A stretch of 64,000 nucleotides of DNA from Pseudarthrobacter sp. NamB4 (GCF_005796185.1 NZ_VAHM01000005.1:186001-250000), one strand, 5' to 3'. Counted from the stretch's first letter, positions 52,230-61,892 are shown. Translations and numbers: made by a program. Notes: a model not told the origin generated them from the sequence alone.

Positions 52230-53210
52230 TCAGGCGTTGCCGTCGAACAGGCTGGTGACCGAACCGTCGTCGAACACCTCACGGACAGCGCGCGCGATCA
52301 GCGGTGCGATGGAAAGGACTGTCAGCTGCGGGAACCGCTGTGCAGCGGTGAGCGGAAGGGTGTTGGTGACCACTACTTCACGGGCCCCGGATTCCGAGAG
52401 CCGCCTGGCAGCCGGATCGGAGAAAACGGCATGGGTGGCGGCGATGATGACATCCTTGGCACCGGCGTTCTTCAGCACCTGGACGGCACCGGAAATGGTT
52501 CCGCCGGTGTCGATCATGTCGTCGATCAGGAGGCAGGTACGGCCCTCGATCTGGCCAACCACTGTCTTGGAAACGGCCTGGTTAGGCACGGTGAGGTCGC
52601 GCATCTTGTGCACGAACGCGAGCGGCGCGCCGCCCAGGCGCTCGGCCCACTGTTCAGCAACACGCACACGCCCGGTGTCCGGCGAGACGACCGTGACGTT
52701 TTCGATGTCCACGCGCGTGCGGATGTAGTCGGCGAGCAGCGGGATGGCCATGAGGTGGTCAACCGGGCCGTCGAAAAAGCCCTGGATCTGCGAGGTGTGC
52801 AGGTCAACGCTCATGATCCGGTCAGCACCCGCGGTCCGGTAGAGGTCCGCCACCAGCCGCGCGGAAATGGGCTCACGGCCGCGGCCCTTCTTGTCCTGGC
52901 GCGCGTACGGATAGAACGGCGAGACAACGGTGATGCGCTTGGCGGAAGCACGCTTCAGCGAGTCGATCATGATTAGCTGTTCCATCAGCCAGTTGTTCAG
53001 CGGCGCGGGATGCGCCTGGATGACGAAGGCATCGGTGCCGCGGACGCTTTCGCCGGCACGGACGTAGATCTCACCGTTGGCGAAGTCGTAGGCATCGACC
53101 GGCAGCAGGTCCGTGCCAAGTTCCTTGGCGATTTCCCGGGCCAGCTCCGGGTGTGCCCGCCCGCTGGCGAGCACCAGCTTCTTCTCGCCGCGCGCCGTAA
53201 TTTCGCTCAT
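52230..53210 (-). CDS. prs: Ribose-phosphate pyrophosphokinase
   Basis: The protein has 326 residues. It makes PRPP from ribose-5-phosphate and ATP for nucleotide, His and Trp synthesis. Motifs: the flexible loop SPFYPYARQDKKGRGREP, the metal site MSVDLHTSQIQGFFDGP, and the PRPP-binding loop LIDDMIDTGGTISGA. It lies 2 bp after the glmU stop, so the two are one transcript. The same order is found in many actinobacteria. Confidence 0.95.
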   Translation of the reverse strand: MSEITARGEKKLVLASGRAHPELAREIAKELGTDLLPVDAYDFANGEIYVRAGESVRGTDAFVIQAHPAPLNNWLMEQLIMIDSLKRASAKRITVVSPFYPYARQDKKGRGREPISARLVADLYRTAGADRIMSVDLHTSQIQGFFDGPVDHLMAIPLLADYIRTRVDIENVTVVSPDTGRVRVAEQWAERLGGAPLAFVHKMRDLTVPNQAVSKTVVGQIEGRTCLLIDDMIDTGGTISGAVQVLKNAGAKDVIIAATHAVFSDPAARRLSESGAREVVVTNTLPLTAAQRFPQLTVLSIAPLIARAVREVFDDGSVTSLFDGNA

Positions 53211-53212
53211 GG

Positions 53213-54691
53213 TTACTTGCCCTCTTCTGTAGATGCCGGGGTACTTGAGGAGTCTGTGGAGGCCGCTTTTGCCAGTTCGGCCGACCGGGTGCCCGGACGG
53301 TTGGCGGCGACCCAGCCTTCGGTGTTGCGCTGGGCGGCAACGGTCAGTGCAAGGGCGCCCGCGGGCACGTCCTTGCGGACCACCGCGCCGGCGCCGGTGT
53401 AGGCACCGTCCCCCACGGTGACCGGGGCAACAAAGACCGTGTTGGAACCTGTGCGGACGCCCGAGCCGATGACCGTGCGGTGCTTCTTCTCGCCGTCGTA
53501 GTTTGCCGTGATATTTCCGCAGCCGATGTTGGTGTCCTCGCCGATTTCGGCGTCGCCGGCGTAGCCGAGGTGGGACAGCTTGGAGCCGCGTCCGATGGTC
53601 ACGTTCTTGGTTTCGTAGAAGGCGCCGATCTTGCCTGCTGCGCCCAGCACGGTGCCCGGACGCAGGTAGGTAAAGGGACCCACGGCGGCGCCGGCGCCAA
53701 TCGCGGCATTCGAACCATGCGTGCGGGTAACCTTTGCACCCTCGCCGATGGTGACGTCCGTCAGGGTGGTGTCAGGGCCGACGACGGCGTCCCTCGCCAC
53801 GGTAGTGGCGCCGTGCAGCTGCGTGTTGGGAAGAAGGCGGACATCCTCGTCAAGGATGACTGATGAGTCGATCCAGGTGGTCGCGGGGTCCACCACGGTG
53901 ACACCGGCGCGCATCCACGCCTCCACGGTGCGGCGGTTCAGTTCAGCACCAAGGGCGGCGAGCTGGACGCGGTCATTGGCGCCTTCGACCTGCCATCGGT
54001 CCGCGGTGACGACGGCGGCCACGCGGCCGCCCGCCCGGCGGGCCAGTCCCACCACATCGGTCAGGTACTTCTCGCCCTGCGAGTTGTCCGTGGTGACGTG
54101 GCCGAGCGCATCGCGGAGGACAGCGGCGTCAAAGGCGTAAATGCCTGAGTTAACTTCCCGGATGAGCCGTTCGGCCTCGGATGAATCCTTGTGCTCCCGG
54201 ATGCCGGTGACGGTTCCGTCATCCCCGCGCAGGATCCGGCCATACCCTGTGGCGTCGTCAAGGACTGCGGTCAGGACCGTCACTGCGTTCGCTTCGCGCT
54301 CATGGGTGGCCACGAGTTCAGCGAGCAGCTGCCCGGACAGCAACGGCACGTCCCCGTAGGTCACCACAACGGTGCCGGTGAGCTCCTGCTCAGCATCAAG
54401 CGCCTGCAGGGCGACCTCCACGGCACGGCCGGTACCGGGAACATCGTCCTGGTCCACGATCACGGCAGCAGGGTCCAGCTCCGATACGTGCCCTGCCACG
54501 AGGTCGCGTTCGTGGCGGACCACAATGGCCAGCTGGCGGGGGTTGATGCTGCGGGCTGCCAGGAGGGCGTGGCCCACCATCGACCTGCCGCCGATCTCAT
54601 GGAGGATCTTGGGAGTACGCGACTTCATCCGGGTACCGGCGCCTGCCGCCAGGACAATCACTGCGGCCGGGCCGGCATTCTCGGGGATCAC
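53213..54691 (-). CDS. glmU: Bifunctional GlcNAc-1-P uridyltransferase / GlcN-1-P acetyltransferase
   Basis: The protein has 492 residues. The N-terminal pyrophosphorylase domain has VIVLAAGAGTRMKSRTPK and TYGDVPLLSGQLL; the C-terminal left-handed beta helix has repeats such as GAAVGPFTYLRPGTVLG and the acetyl-CoA site LGYAGDAEIGEDTNIG with NITANYDGEKKHRT. It makes UDP-GlcNAc for the cell wall. The GTG at 54691 (MIPENAG) has AAGGAGC upstream; the frame is open far beyond it but without conserved sequence. tRNA-Gln lies just upstream on the same strand. Confidence 0.94.
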   Translation of the reverse strand: MIPENAGPAAVIVLAAGAGTRMKSRTPKILHEIGGRSMVGHALLAARSINPRQLAIVVRHERDLVAGHVSELDPAAVIVDQDDVPGTGRAVEVALQALDAEQELTGTVVVTYGDVPLLSGQLLAELVATHEREANAVTVLTAVLDDATGYGRILRGDDGTVTGIREHKDSSEAERLIREVNSGIYAFDAAVLRDALGHVTTDNSQGEKYLTDVVGLARRAGGRVAAVVTADRWQVEGANDRVQLAALGAELNRRTVEAWMRAGVTVVDPATTWIDSSVILDEDVRLLPNTQLHGATTVARDAVVGPDTTLTDVTIGEGAKVTRTHGSNAAIGAGAAVGPFTYLRPGTVLGAAGKIGAFYETKNVTIGRGSKLSHLGYAGDAEIGEDTNIGCGNITANYDGEKKHRTVIGSGVRTGSNTVFVAPVTVGDGAYTGAGAVVRKDVPAGALALTVAAQRNTEGWVAANRPGTRSAELAKAASTDSSSTPASTEEGK

Positions 54692-54789
54692 GTACGGGCT
54701 CCTTGCTTGGTTGCGCTGGCGCTGGAGGTGCCCGGCCCTGTTGCGGGCGGCACCGGATGTCATCCTACTGAACGCTCCACGCACAGCAG

Positions 54790-54861
54790 TTCCGCCCATA
54801 GGATTCGAACCTATACTCCACGGCTCCAAAGGCCGGGGTGCTGCCGTTACACCAGAGCGGA
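54790..54861 (-). tRNA. tRNA-Gln (anticodon TTG)
   Basis: On the minus strand the cloverleaf is complete: acceptor TCCGCTC/GGGCGGA, D stem GTGT/GCAC, anticodon loop CTTTGGA with TTG at positions 34-36, a five-base variable loop and T arm ATAGG-TTCGAAT-CCTAT. The anticodon stem has one mismatched end pair. The discriminator base is A and CCA is not encoded. Its place upstream of glmU is conserved in related bacteria. Confidence 0.92.
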
Positions 54862-54997
54862 CCATGCCGGAGGCGCGAGGCCCTGGGCACAAGTCCTTAT
54901 TTTGCCACGGGTTTGGGGCGGCGCGCGACACGCGCCCCGCGCGCCGGGGCCGGTCACCCCGGAATGCGGGCGAGTACCGGTAGGGCATGATGGAAAT

Positions 54998-55624
54998 GTG
55001 AGCAACAACCCTCCGCGGACCCGGATGACAGGCCTGCAGCGGCGGAAGCAACTGATCGACGTCGGGCGCGGCCTCTTCGCCGTCCGAGGACTTGACGGCA
55101 CCACCATAGAAGAAATCGCGGCGTGCGCAGGAGTGTCCAAGCCGGTCATCTACGAACACTTCGGCTCGAAAGAGGGACTGTACAGCCAGGTGGTGGACTA
55201 CGAGTTCAGGACGCTCTTGGACTCAATCAATGCCGCCCTTACGGAGGAGGCGAAGCCGCGCGTCCTGGTGGAGCGTGCCGCCCTCGCCCTGCTGACCTAC
55301 ATCGAGGAGCGCAACGACGGCTTCCGCATCCTGATGCGGGACGCACCGCCGTCACAACCCGAAGGCGCCTTCTCCACCCTGCTTTCCCACGTCACAGCAC
55401 GCGTTGAACACATCCTCTCCGACGAATTCTCCCGCCGGGGGCTGAGCGGCGAGGACGGCGCCATGTACGCCCAGATGCTCGTGGGCATGGTGGCAATGAC
55501 CGGCCAATGGTGGCAGGACAGCCGCCAGCCCGACAAGCACACCGTCGCCGCGCACCTGGTCAACCTCGCCTGGAACGGCCTGACCGGCCTCAAAAAGGAT
55601 CCTGAGCTGCGCGTCGCCGACTGA
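54998..55624 (+). CDS. TetR/AcrR family transcriptional regulator
   Basis: The protein has 208 residues. The HTH is RRKQLIDVGRGLFAVRGLDGT followed by TIEEIAACAGVSKPVIYEHFGSKEGLY. The ligand domain has WWQDSRQPDKHTVAAHLVNLAWNGL near the C-terminus, a pattern of actinobacterial regulators next to abc-F and ispE genes. The start is GTG at 54998; the frame is open far upstream but that part is antisense to glmU and the tRNA. A weak CATGAT box lies 6 nt before the GTG. The target is unknown. Confidence 0.88.
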   Translation: MSNNPPRTRMTGLQRRKQLIDVGRGLFAVRGLDGTTIEEIAACAGVSKPVIYEHFGSKEGLYSQVVDYEFRTLLDSINAALTEEAKPRVLVERAALALLTYIEERNDGFRILMRDAPPSQPEGAFSTLLSHVTARVEHILSDEFSRRGLSGEDGAMYAQMLVGMVAMTGQWWQDSRQPDKHTVAAHLVNLAWNGLTGLKKDPELRVAD

Positions 55625-55662
55625 CCACCTTGGTTCCGTCCGCGGAGCAGGCATCCCCTTCG

Positions 55663-57489
55663 TCAGTCCCCGAGGAGCTCTGAGGACTCCAGCCATTCGA
55701 GTTCCAGGGCGTCCTTTTCGTCGGCCAGGTCCTTAAGCTGTTTGTTCAGTTCGGCGAGGGCGTCGAAGTCGGACTTCTCGGTGCTCTTGACCATGTCGTC
55801 GTGGAGTTTCTTCTCCTGCTGGTCCAGCTTCTTGAGCTGGCGTTCGATCCTGTTGAGGGCTTTGCGGGCTTCCCGTTTTTCGGACTCGGAGGGTCCGGTC
55901 CCGGTGGTGGCGGGCGCTCCCCCTCCGCTGGCGGCCGGGTTTCCGCCGCCGGTGACGGTCGAACCAGCCAGTGCCGCTTCCCGGAGTTCGAGGTACTGGT
56001 CCACTCCGCCCGGCAGCCCGCGGAGCTTGCCGTCGCCGAGCAGAGCCATCTGGTGGTCGGTGACGCGTTCCAGCAGGTACCGGTCGTGGCTGACAACCAC
56101 CAGGGTGCCGGGCCAGCCGTCGAGCACGTCCTCAACGGCGGCGAGGGTGTCAGTGTCCAGGTCGTTGGTGGGCTCGTCCAGCATCAGCACGTTGGGCTCC
56201 CCTACGAGCAGCCGCAGAAGCTGCAGGCGGCGCCGCTCGCCGCCGGAGAGGTCCCTGACCGGCGTCCACTGCTTCTGGTTGGTGAACCCAAGCTGCTCCA
56301 CCAGCTGGCCGGCCGTGAACTCCTTGCCGCCCACGTTGAAGGAGCGCTTTTCCCGCTCGATCACCTCGATGACACGCAGGTCCGCGACGTCGTCGAGCTC
56401 CTTGACCTCCTGCGTGAGCACGGCGGTGACCACTGTCTTGCCCCGCTTGAGCTTCCCGGCGTCCGGCGTGATCTCCCCGTTGAGCAGTTTCAGCAGCGTC
56501 GTCTTGCCGGCGCCGTTGACGCCCACGAGGCCAAGGCGTTCGCCGGGGGCAAGGCGCAGGGTGATGTTGTCGAAAAGCTTCCGGCCGTCGTCGCCGCCCT
56601 GGAAGTTCAGGGAGACGTTCTCCAGGTCCAGCACGTCCTTGCCCAGGCGGGCTGTAGCCATCTTGCTCAGCGCCATGGAATCGCGGGGAGCCGGGACGTC
56701 CTCGATGAGGGCGTTGGCGGCCTCGATCCGGAACTTCGGCTTGGAGGTGCGGGCCGGTGCACCGCGGCGCAGCCACGCCAACTCCTTCTTAACCAGCTGC
56801 TGGCGTTTGCCTTCCACTACGGATGCCATTCGGTCGCGTTCGGCGCGGGCCAGCACGTACGCGGCATAACCTCCATCAAAGGGGTCAACAATGCCGTCGT
56901 GCACTTCCCAGGTCTTGGTGCAGACTTCGTCGAGGAACCAGCGGTCGTGGGTCACCACCAGGAAGGCACCCTGGTTGGCCCGCCACCGCGACTTCAGGTG
57001 CCGGGCAAGCCAGGCAACCCCCTCAACATCGAGGTGGTTGGTGGGCTCGTCCAGCATGATGACGTCATGGTCCTCAATCAGCAGTTTCGCCAGCGCCACC
57101 CGGCGCTTCTGGCCGCCGGACAGGGCGTGCACGTTGGCGTGCCAGTCGACGTCGGACACCAGCCCGCCCATGATCTCCCGGATCTGCGGGTTCCTCGCCC
57201 ACTCGTAGTCCGCCTGGTCCCCCACGATCGCCGCACCCACGGTGAGGTCGCCGTCGAGCACGTCGCTTTGGTCCAGGTAACCAATGTTGACGTCACCCCG
57301 CTTGGTGACACGGCCGGAGTCAGGTGTGGACCGCAAGGCCAGCAGCCGCATCAGGGTTGACTTGCCGTCACCGTTGCGGCCCACCATGCCGATCCTGTCA
57401 CCCTCTTCGAGTCCCAGTGTGAGGCCGTCCAGGACGGTGCGGGTCGCGTAGGAAACCGTCAGGTTTTCGCCGCCAAGAAGGTGTGCCAA
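55663..57489 (-). CDS. ABC-F family ATPase (Uup-like)
   Basis: The protein has 608 residues with two ABC domains and no membrane segment. The first has GMVGRNGDGKSTLMRL, LSGGQKRRVALAKLL and MLDEPTNHLDVE; the second has GLVGVNGAGKTTLLKL, LSGGERRRLQLLRLL and MLDEPTNDLDTD. The inter-domain linker is rich in Lys/Arg, and a C-terminal coiled coil (KREARKALNRIERQLKKLD...) marks the Uup branch. ABC-F proteins act on ribosomes or, for Uup, on DNA/ribosome quality. The TTG at 57489 (MAHLLGGENLTVSYA) fits homologous starts; the longer frame to 57645 is not conserved and ribosome-site support is weak. Confidence 0.9.
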   Translation of the reverse strand: MAHLLGGENLTVSYATRTVLDGLTLGLEEGDRIGMVGRNGDGKSTLMRLLALRSTPDSGRVTKRGDVNIGYLDQSDVLDGDLTVGAAIVGDQADYEWARNPQIREIMGGLVSDVDWHANVHALSGGQKRRVALAKLLIEDHDVIMLDEPTNHLDVEGVAWLARHLKSRWRANQGAFLVVTHDRWFLDEVCTKTWEVHDGIVDPFDGGYAAYVLARAERDRMASVVEGKRQQLVKKELAWLRRGAPARTSKPKFRIEAANALIEDVPAPRDSMALSKMATARLGKDVLDLENVSLNFQGGDDGRKLFDNITLRLAPGERLGLVGVNGAGKTTLLKLLNGEITPDAGKLKRGKTVVTAVLTQEVKELDDVADLRVIEVIEREKRSFNVGGKEFTAGQLVEQLGFTNQKQWTPVRDLSGGERRRLQLLRLLVGEPNVLMLDEPTNDLDTDTLAAVEDVLDGWPGTLVVVSHDRYLLERVTDHQMALLGDGKLRGLPGGVDQYLELREAALAGSTVTGGGNPAASGGGAPATTGTGPSESEKREARKALNRIERQLKKLDQQEKKLHDDMVKSTEKSDFDALAELNKQLKDLADEKDALELEWLESSELLGD

Positions 57490-57526
57490 AGGAACTGCTT
57501 TCTGATTAGGGTAAGGACTGGATGTT

Positions 57527-58489
57527 TTACAGGACCGTGTCGGAAATAATGCGTGCGCCGGGAACCGGGCCGTGGACAGCCATCGCTGACAGACCGTGAT
57601 GCCGTAAATCCGCGGCCAGGGCCTCTGCAGCCACTGAATCATCACTCAGCAGGGCCACGGTCGGTCCCGATCCGGAGACGATTCCCGCAAGGGCTCCCAT
57701 CGACTCTCCCATACCCAGCGTATCCCGCAGGGCCGGTGCCAGTTCGATGGACGCCCGCTGGAGGTCGTTGACCAGGACTCGGCTCAGCGCCTCGGCGTCT
57801 CCGGCGCGCAGGGCAGCAAGGATGTGGGGGTCCACTCCCGTGGGTTCCTCCGCCCTGACGCCTTCAGCCTCGCGCATCCGGTCCAGTGTCCGGTAAACCT
57901 CGGGAGTGGGAAGCCCGTAATCGGCAGTCACCAGAACCCAGTGGGTCTGCGACTTGGCCAGTGCCGGAGAGAGCTCGTCGCCCAGCCCCAGCCCCACCGC
58001 CGTACCGCCAAGGAGGGAAAACGGGACGTCGGCACCCAGCTCGGCTGCCAGGTGCGCAAGCTCTTCGCGGGACAGGCCGCTGTTCCACAGCGCATCACAT
58101 GCCACCAGCGTGGCCGCGGCATCTGCGGACCCGCCGCCCATCCCGCCCGCCACCGGTACGCGCTTGGTGATCTCCAAATGAACCCCGGTAGGGCGTTCCG
58201 AGACGTCCGCCATGATCGCGGCCGCCTTGCAGGCGAGGTTGCTGGCATCCAGCGGGATGTTCGCAGCGTCCAAGTCCAGGGTGCTGTCGGGGCTGAGGCT
58301 GACCGTAATCCCCGGGGTGTCGGTGCTGGTGGCGGCCACTTCCTCGTAGAGGGATACCGCAAGATAGACGCTTGCTACGGAATGGTAGCCGTCCGCACGC
58401 AAGGGACCCACGTCCAGCGAGACATTCACCTTGCCCGGCGCTTTGACCCGGACGGTCCTGGCAGCAAAGCGGCCCGCGGCTGAACTCAC
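57527..58489 (-). CDS. ispE: 4-diphosphocytidyl-2-C-methyl-D-erythritol kinase
   Basis: The protein has 320 residues, a GHMP kinase: [22 protein letters not shown] at the N-terminus, the ATP loop [20 protein letters not shown], and a C-terminal [13 protein letters not shown]. It phosphorylates CDP-methylerythritol in the non-mevalonate isoprenoid pathway. Its GTG start overlaps the rsmA stop by 4 nt (GTGA), so translation is coupled. Confidence 0.94.
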   Translation of the reverse strand: MSSAAGRFAARTVRVKAPGKVNVSLDVGPLRADGYHSVASVYLAVSLYEEVAATSTDTPGITVSLSPDSTLDLDAANIPLDASNLACKAAAIMADVSERPTGVHLEITKRVPVAGGMGGGSADAAATLVACDALWNSGLSREELAHLAAELGADVPFSLLGGTAVGLGLGDELSPALAKSQTHWVLVTADYGLPTPEVYRTLDRMREAEGVRAEEPTGVDPHILAALRAGDAEALSRVLVNDLQRASIELAPALRDTLGMGESMGALAGIVSGSGPTVALLSDDSVAAEALAADLRHHGLSAMAVHGPVPGARIISDTVL

Positions 58490-59358
58490 TGGGTGACCTC
58501 TTTGGCTTCTGCAATCCTGGCAAAAGCCGCAATGTCGATGACTTCACCCCTGGCTGTGGGGTCGACCCCGGCGGCCACCAGGAACCGTTCCGCCTGGGGC
58601 CCTCCTCCGGCCCAGCCGGCCAGGGCCGCGCGCAGGGTCTTCCGCCGCTGGGCGAAGGCGGCGTCCACCACGGCAAACACCTGCTCCCTGGTGGCGGACG
58701 TGGCCGGAGGCTCGCGGCGCGTAAAGGCCACCAGTCCGGAATGGATTTTCGGTGCCGGCCAGAAGACGTTCATGCCAATGACGCCGGCCTTGCGCATTTG
58801 GCTGTACCAGGCGGCTTTGACCGACGGAACCCCGTACGTTTTCGATCCGGGACCTGCAGCCAGCCGGTCCGCCACTTCATCCTGGACCATGACCAGCCCG
58901 TGCTGCAGGGAGGGGAGATATTCCAGGAGGTGCAGCACGACGGGCACGGCGACGTTGTACGGCAGGTTGGCCACCAGCGCCGTGGGCTGCACCGGCAGCT
59001 CCGTGACCTTCATGGCGTCGCCCTGTACCAGGTGGAATGCCCCCTCGGCGGAAGGGCGCCATTCCCTGACTGTTTCTGGCAGCTTGGCGGCCAGGACAGG
59101 GTCTATTTCGACGGCGACGACGGCCGCTGCGGCGTCGAGGAGTCCGAGCGTCAGCGAGCCGAGTCCGGGACCGACCTCGAGCACCGTCTCCTCTGGACCG
59201 ATGCCGGCGGCCGCCACGATCCTGCGGATGGTGTTGCCGTCGATCACGAAGTTTTGGCCCAGGGTCTTGGTGGGCCTGATGCCGATCTCCTCCGCCAGCC
59301 TGCGAATGTCGGAAGCTCCTAACAGCGGTGCGGGCGCGGCGGGGATGGGTTCAGTCAC
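58486..59358 (-). CDS. rsmA: 16S rRNA (adenine(1518)-N(6)/adenine(1519)-N(6))-dimethyltransferase
   Basis: The protein has 290 residues, of the KsgA family: [20 protein letters not shown], the SAM site [17 protein letters not shown], and the catalytic [10 protein letters not shown]. It dimethylates two adenines near the 16S 3' end. The GTG at 59358 is supported by a TAnnnT box 6 nt upstream. It forms an operon with ispE, and rpfB and tatD lie upstream, the conserved actinobacterial order. Confidence 0.94.
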   Translation of the reverse strand: MTEPIPAAPAPLLGASDIRRLAEEIGIRPTKTLGQNFVIDGNTIRRIVAAAGIGPEETVLEVGPGLGSLTLGLLDAAAAVVAVEIDPVLAAKLPETVREWRPSAEGAFHLVQGDAMKVTELPVQPTALVANLPYNVAVPVVLHLLEYLPSLQHGLVMVQDEVADRLAAGPGSKTYGVPSVKAAWYSQMRKAGVIGMNVFWPAPKIHSGLVAFTRREPPATSATREQVFAVVDAAFAQRRKTLRAALAGWAGGGPQAERFLVAAGVDPTARGEVIDIAAFARIAEAKEVTQ

Positions 59359-59364
59359 CTAGGT

Positions 59365-59370
59365 ATCCTA
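59365..59370 (-). promoter_or_regulatory. -10 box of a probable leaderless rsmA promoter
   Basis: On the minus strand TAGGAT is followed by 6 nt and the GTG of rsmA. Confidence 0.5.
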
Positions 59371-59460
59371 TCCCCAGCGGCACCCCCGGACGGCTTAAGC
59401 GGTTGCGCCCGGGAAGGGTTGAAGCGGAAGCGTGCGGAGGCAGCAGGCCCGGTTAAACGG

Positions 59461-59497
59461 CAGCGGCCGGGCCCGAAGGTTCGGGGCCCGGCCGCTG
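59461..59497. terminator. Terminator of rpfB
   Basis: CAGCGGCCGGGCCC and GGGCCCGGCCGCTG form a perfect 14-bp stem with a 9-nt loop, 28 bp after the minus-strand rpfB stop. Confidence 0.8.
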
Positions 59498-59524
59498 TGT
59501 TCCGCAGGGTGGTAAGCGCCAGGG

Positions 59525-60703
59525 TCAGCCGCCGGCAGCCCACCCGCAGCCCCACGGCTGCAGGCCGCGCTGCGCGTAAACGCGGTTGGCAATGTCGATC
59601 TGCTGGGCCTTGGTGGCAAGGCTGGCGTTGGGGGCGTAGGCTCCGCCGCCGGCGCCGATCCAGGTTTGGATATCGAACTGGAGGCCGCCGTAATAGCCGT
59701 TGCCGGTATTGATGCTCCAGTTTCCTCCGGACTCACACTTGGCAATGGCGTCCCACATGGCTTCGTTCATCATGGCCGGAGCGGCGGCACCGGTGTTGGC
59801 ACCTGCGCTGGCTGCCGGAGCAGCAGCCTGGGGCACGGGCTTCGGCTTCGGCTTCGTACCTACCGTGACCTTCTCCGTGACGGGCTGGACCGAAATCGCC
59901 TCCGACACCAGGGTCCGCGAGGCTTCGCGGCCATCCACCAGTACGAGTTTGAAGGTCTTCTCCAGCTTGCCTGCGGCGCCCGCCCGGGTGATTTCCTTTT
60001 CGCCCTTCAGCAGTTCCGCACTCTCGCTGGTCTCCGTCTCGAAGGGGATCTCCTCGGTGGTGACAGCGGTCTGGCTGTTGTCCACACGGGACACCTTGAT
60101 GACCATGTTGTTGACCACGTGGGCGTTGGCGGGCTGCGAAGTGCGGTCGTTTGCCCCCAGCGCCAGGCCGGCATCTTCAAGAACCTTGCCCACCGTGGCC
60201 GCCGTGGTGGTGGCGGTGTCCACCTTGCCGTCGGCAACAATGCTGACGGTCTTGGGGGTGGAGATGGAGACGTAGGAACCGGCGATGGATAGCTGGGCGT
60301 CCTTGGGGACGGAGACGGACGATGCACTCGCGACGCCAAGTTCTGTCACCAGGCCTGCGACGTCCTGGGCGGTGGTGTTCACCGTTTTTTCGGAGCCGTC
60401 AAGGCTGACCTTGACCTCTTTGGCCTTGTTCACGTTGATGACAGTGCCGTCCTGGACGGACTCACCGACTGCCGGGGACACACGGTCAGCGGGATCCAGC
60501 TCCAGGTTGGAGCTCCTGATCACCTGCTCCACGGTTCCGCCGAAGGTCTGCACAGACGAAACCTTTCCGTCAACATTGAGTGTGACGGTTTTGTTATTGC
60601 CGACAAAGCCTACGAGGCCTACGACGAGTGCGCACAGCACCAGCAGCTGAGCCCCAACTTTGAGAAAGCTGAACTTGCCGTCCGAGGTGAAGAACTTGAT
60701 CAC
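59525..60703 (-). CDS. rpfB: Resuscitation-promoting factor, RpfB type
   Basis: The secreted or membrane-anchored muralytic protein has 392 residues. A short basic N-terminus leads to one membrane segment (LLVLCALVVGLVGFVG), then three DUF348 repeats (each starting like KTVTLNVDGK, KEVKVSLDGS, KTVSIVADGK), a G5 domain (about 205-280), an Ala/Pro linker, and a C-terminal lysozyme-like Rpf domain (MWDAIAKCESGGNWSINTGN, ... QPWGCGW) with the catalytic Glu in CESGG. Rpf proteins cleave peptidoglycan and promote exit from dormancy. The GTG at 60703 is favoured because it places the basic residues right before the membrane segment; the longer frame to 60829 does not. Confidence 0.91.
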   Translation of the reverse strand: MIKFFTSDGKFSFLKVGAQLLVLCALVVGLVGFVGNNKTVTLNVDGKVSSVQTFGGTVEQVIRSSNLELDPADRVSPAVGESVQDGTVINVNKAKEVKVSLDGSEKTVNTTAQDVAGLVTELGVASASSVSVPKDAQLSIAGSYVSISTPKTVSIVADGKVDTATTTAATVGKVLEDAGLALGANDRTSQPANAHVVNNMVIKVSRVDNSQTAVTTEEIPFETETSESAELLKGEKEITRAGAAGKLEKTFKLVLVDGREASRTLVSEAISVQPVTEKVTVGTKPKPKPVPQAAAPAASAGANTGAAAPAMMNEAMWDAIAKCESGGNWSINTGNGYYGGLQFDIQTWIGAGGGAYAPNASLATKAQQIDIANRVYAQRGLQPWGCGWAAGG

Positions 60704-60809
60704 GATTGCCCGTAACTCTAGGTCTGTCCGGGCACGGGGAATCGCGCAATGAAATGCCCGGCACCGCCTATGGGGGCAGTCCGGGCACCGTTGCGCCGCC
60801 ACACTCCAC

Positions 60810-60848
60810 GCAACAGGGCTGCCGGGCAAGGCGCGGCAGTCCTGTTGC
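60810..60848 (-). other. Hairpin in the long rpfB leader
   Basis: GCAACAGG pairs with CCTGTTGC, and inside it TGCCG pairs with CGGCA around a 9-nt loop. It lies about 110-145 nt before the rpfB start in a 277-bp gap. Since rpf genes of other actinobacteria are under riboswitch control, this leader is a candidate RNA element, but I do not see the conserved ydaO (c-di-AMP) sequences. The rest of the gap is AT-richer near 60890-60960 and probably contains the promoter. Confidence 0.45.
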
Positions 60849-60980
60849 AGAAAGAAGTGAGATTACCCGATGGCCTTCCCCGACCCCGGCTAATAGTTGT
60901 TCACTGTAACCGTAGCGTTATAAAGTCGCCAAGAAAATTGCATACCAGGTATTGATTCAATAACGCTGCGAAAACGCTGT

Positions 60981-61886
60981 CTAGTTCCAGGTGCCGTACG
61001 CCTGGACAGTGTTTTCGCTGATTCCCGAGCACAGCGCGGCCAAGTCAGTTCCCGTGAATTCCGCCATCGCCCGTACGGTATAGGGGACCATGTAACTCGC
61101 GTTCGGCCGGCCCCGGTGCGGATGCGGGGTAAGGAACGGCGCATCCGTTTCCACCAGAATCAAGGCCGGGTCCGCGATTGCGAGTGCGGAGCGCAGATTT
61201 GCGGCGTTGCGGAAGGTGAGTGTGCCTGCGAACGACATCCACCAGCCCTCCTCGTTGCAGGTCCTCGCCAGCTCCTCGTCCCCGGAAAAACAGTGGAATA
61301 CCACCCGCTCCGGCGCACCTTCCTCCCGCAGCACCTGCACGACGTCGTCATGGGCGTCCCGGTCATGGATCTGGAGCGTCAGGTCCAGGCGCTTGGCGAT
61401 GTCGATGTGGCGCCGGAAGGAGTAACGCTGGTGCGCCAGGCCTTCCCCTTCCGTGCGGAAGAAATCGAGCCCCGTCTCCCCAATGGCCCTGATCCGGGGA
61501 TGGGAGGCCAGCCGTTCGATCTCCGCCAGTGCCTCCTCCAGCTCTCCGCGGGCAGCGTAGCGGGGAGCGTCGTTGGGGTGGAGGGCGACGGCTCCCAGCA
61601 GTCGCTCATCCAGATCCACGGCCTGCACCGTGAACCGGGATGATTCAAGGTCGCAGCCCACCTGGACAGCACCCTGCACCCCCACCGCCGCGGCCGCGTC
61701 CAAGGCCGCTTTCACGCCAACAGGTTCTTGGCCATCCGGGAAATCCAGGTGGGTGTGGTTGTCCATGACGGGCATCGGCAGGGGCTCCGGAGCCGGGGGA
61801 AACGCCTTTTGCCGGGAGCCGGAAGGCTCTTTAGCGTCAACCGTTGAAGGACCCCGGTAGGCGGCTGGGGGAAGCGAAGTGCACAT
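60981..61886 (-). CDS. tatD: TatD family metal-dependent hydrolase
   Basis: The protein has 301 residues. Metal ligands lie in VMDNHTHLDFPD, GETGLDFFRTEG, LQIHDRDAHDD, VFHCFSGD and LVETDAPFLTPHPHRG. TatD enzymes are Mg-dependent DNases with roles in DNA repair or degradation. The ATG at 61886 has a TAnnnT box 6 nt upstream and adds about 40 residues before the barrel; a start nearer MPVMDNHTHLDF cannot be excluded. It precedes rpfB and rsmA on the same strand, as in mycobacteria. Confidence 0.9.
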   Translation of the reverse strand: MCTSLPPAAYRGPSTVDAKEPSGSRQKAFPPAPEPLPMPVMDNHTHLDFPDGQEPVGVKAALDAAAAVGVQGAVQVGCDLESSRFTVQAVDLDERLLGAVALHPNDAPRYAARGELEEALAEIERLASHPRIRAIGETGLDFFRTEGEGLAHQRYSFRRHIDIAKRLDLTLQIHDRDAHDDVVQVLREEGAPERVVFHCFSGDEELARTCNEEGWWMSFAGTLTFRNAANLRSALAIADPALILVETDAPFLTPHPHRGRPNASYMVPYTVRAMAEFTGTDLAALCSGISENTVQAYGTWN

Positions 61887-61892
61887 CCGTCC

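Noticed and set aside
54191..54997. N-terminal extension of the TetR gene across glmU and tRNA-Gln
   Set aside because: It would be antisense to glmU and the tRNA and has no HTH-related sequence; the GTG at 54998 gives a normal TetR length.
60704..60980. ydaO (c-di-AMP) riboswitch before rpfB
   Set aside because: The conserved core segments of that riboswitch could not be found by eye; only generic hairpins are present.
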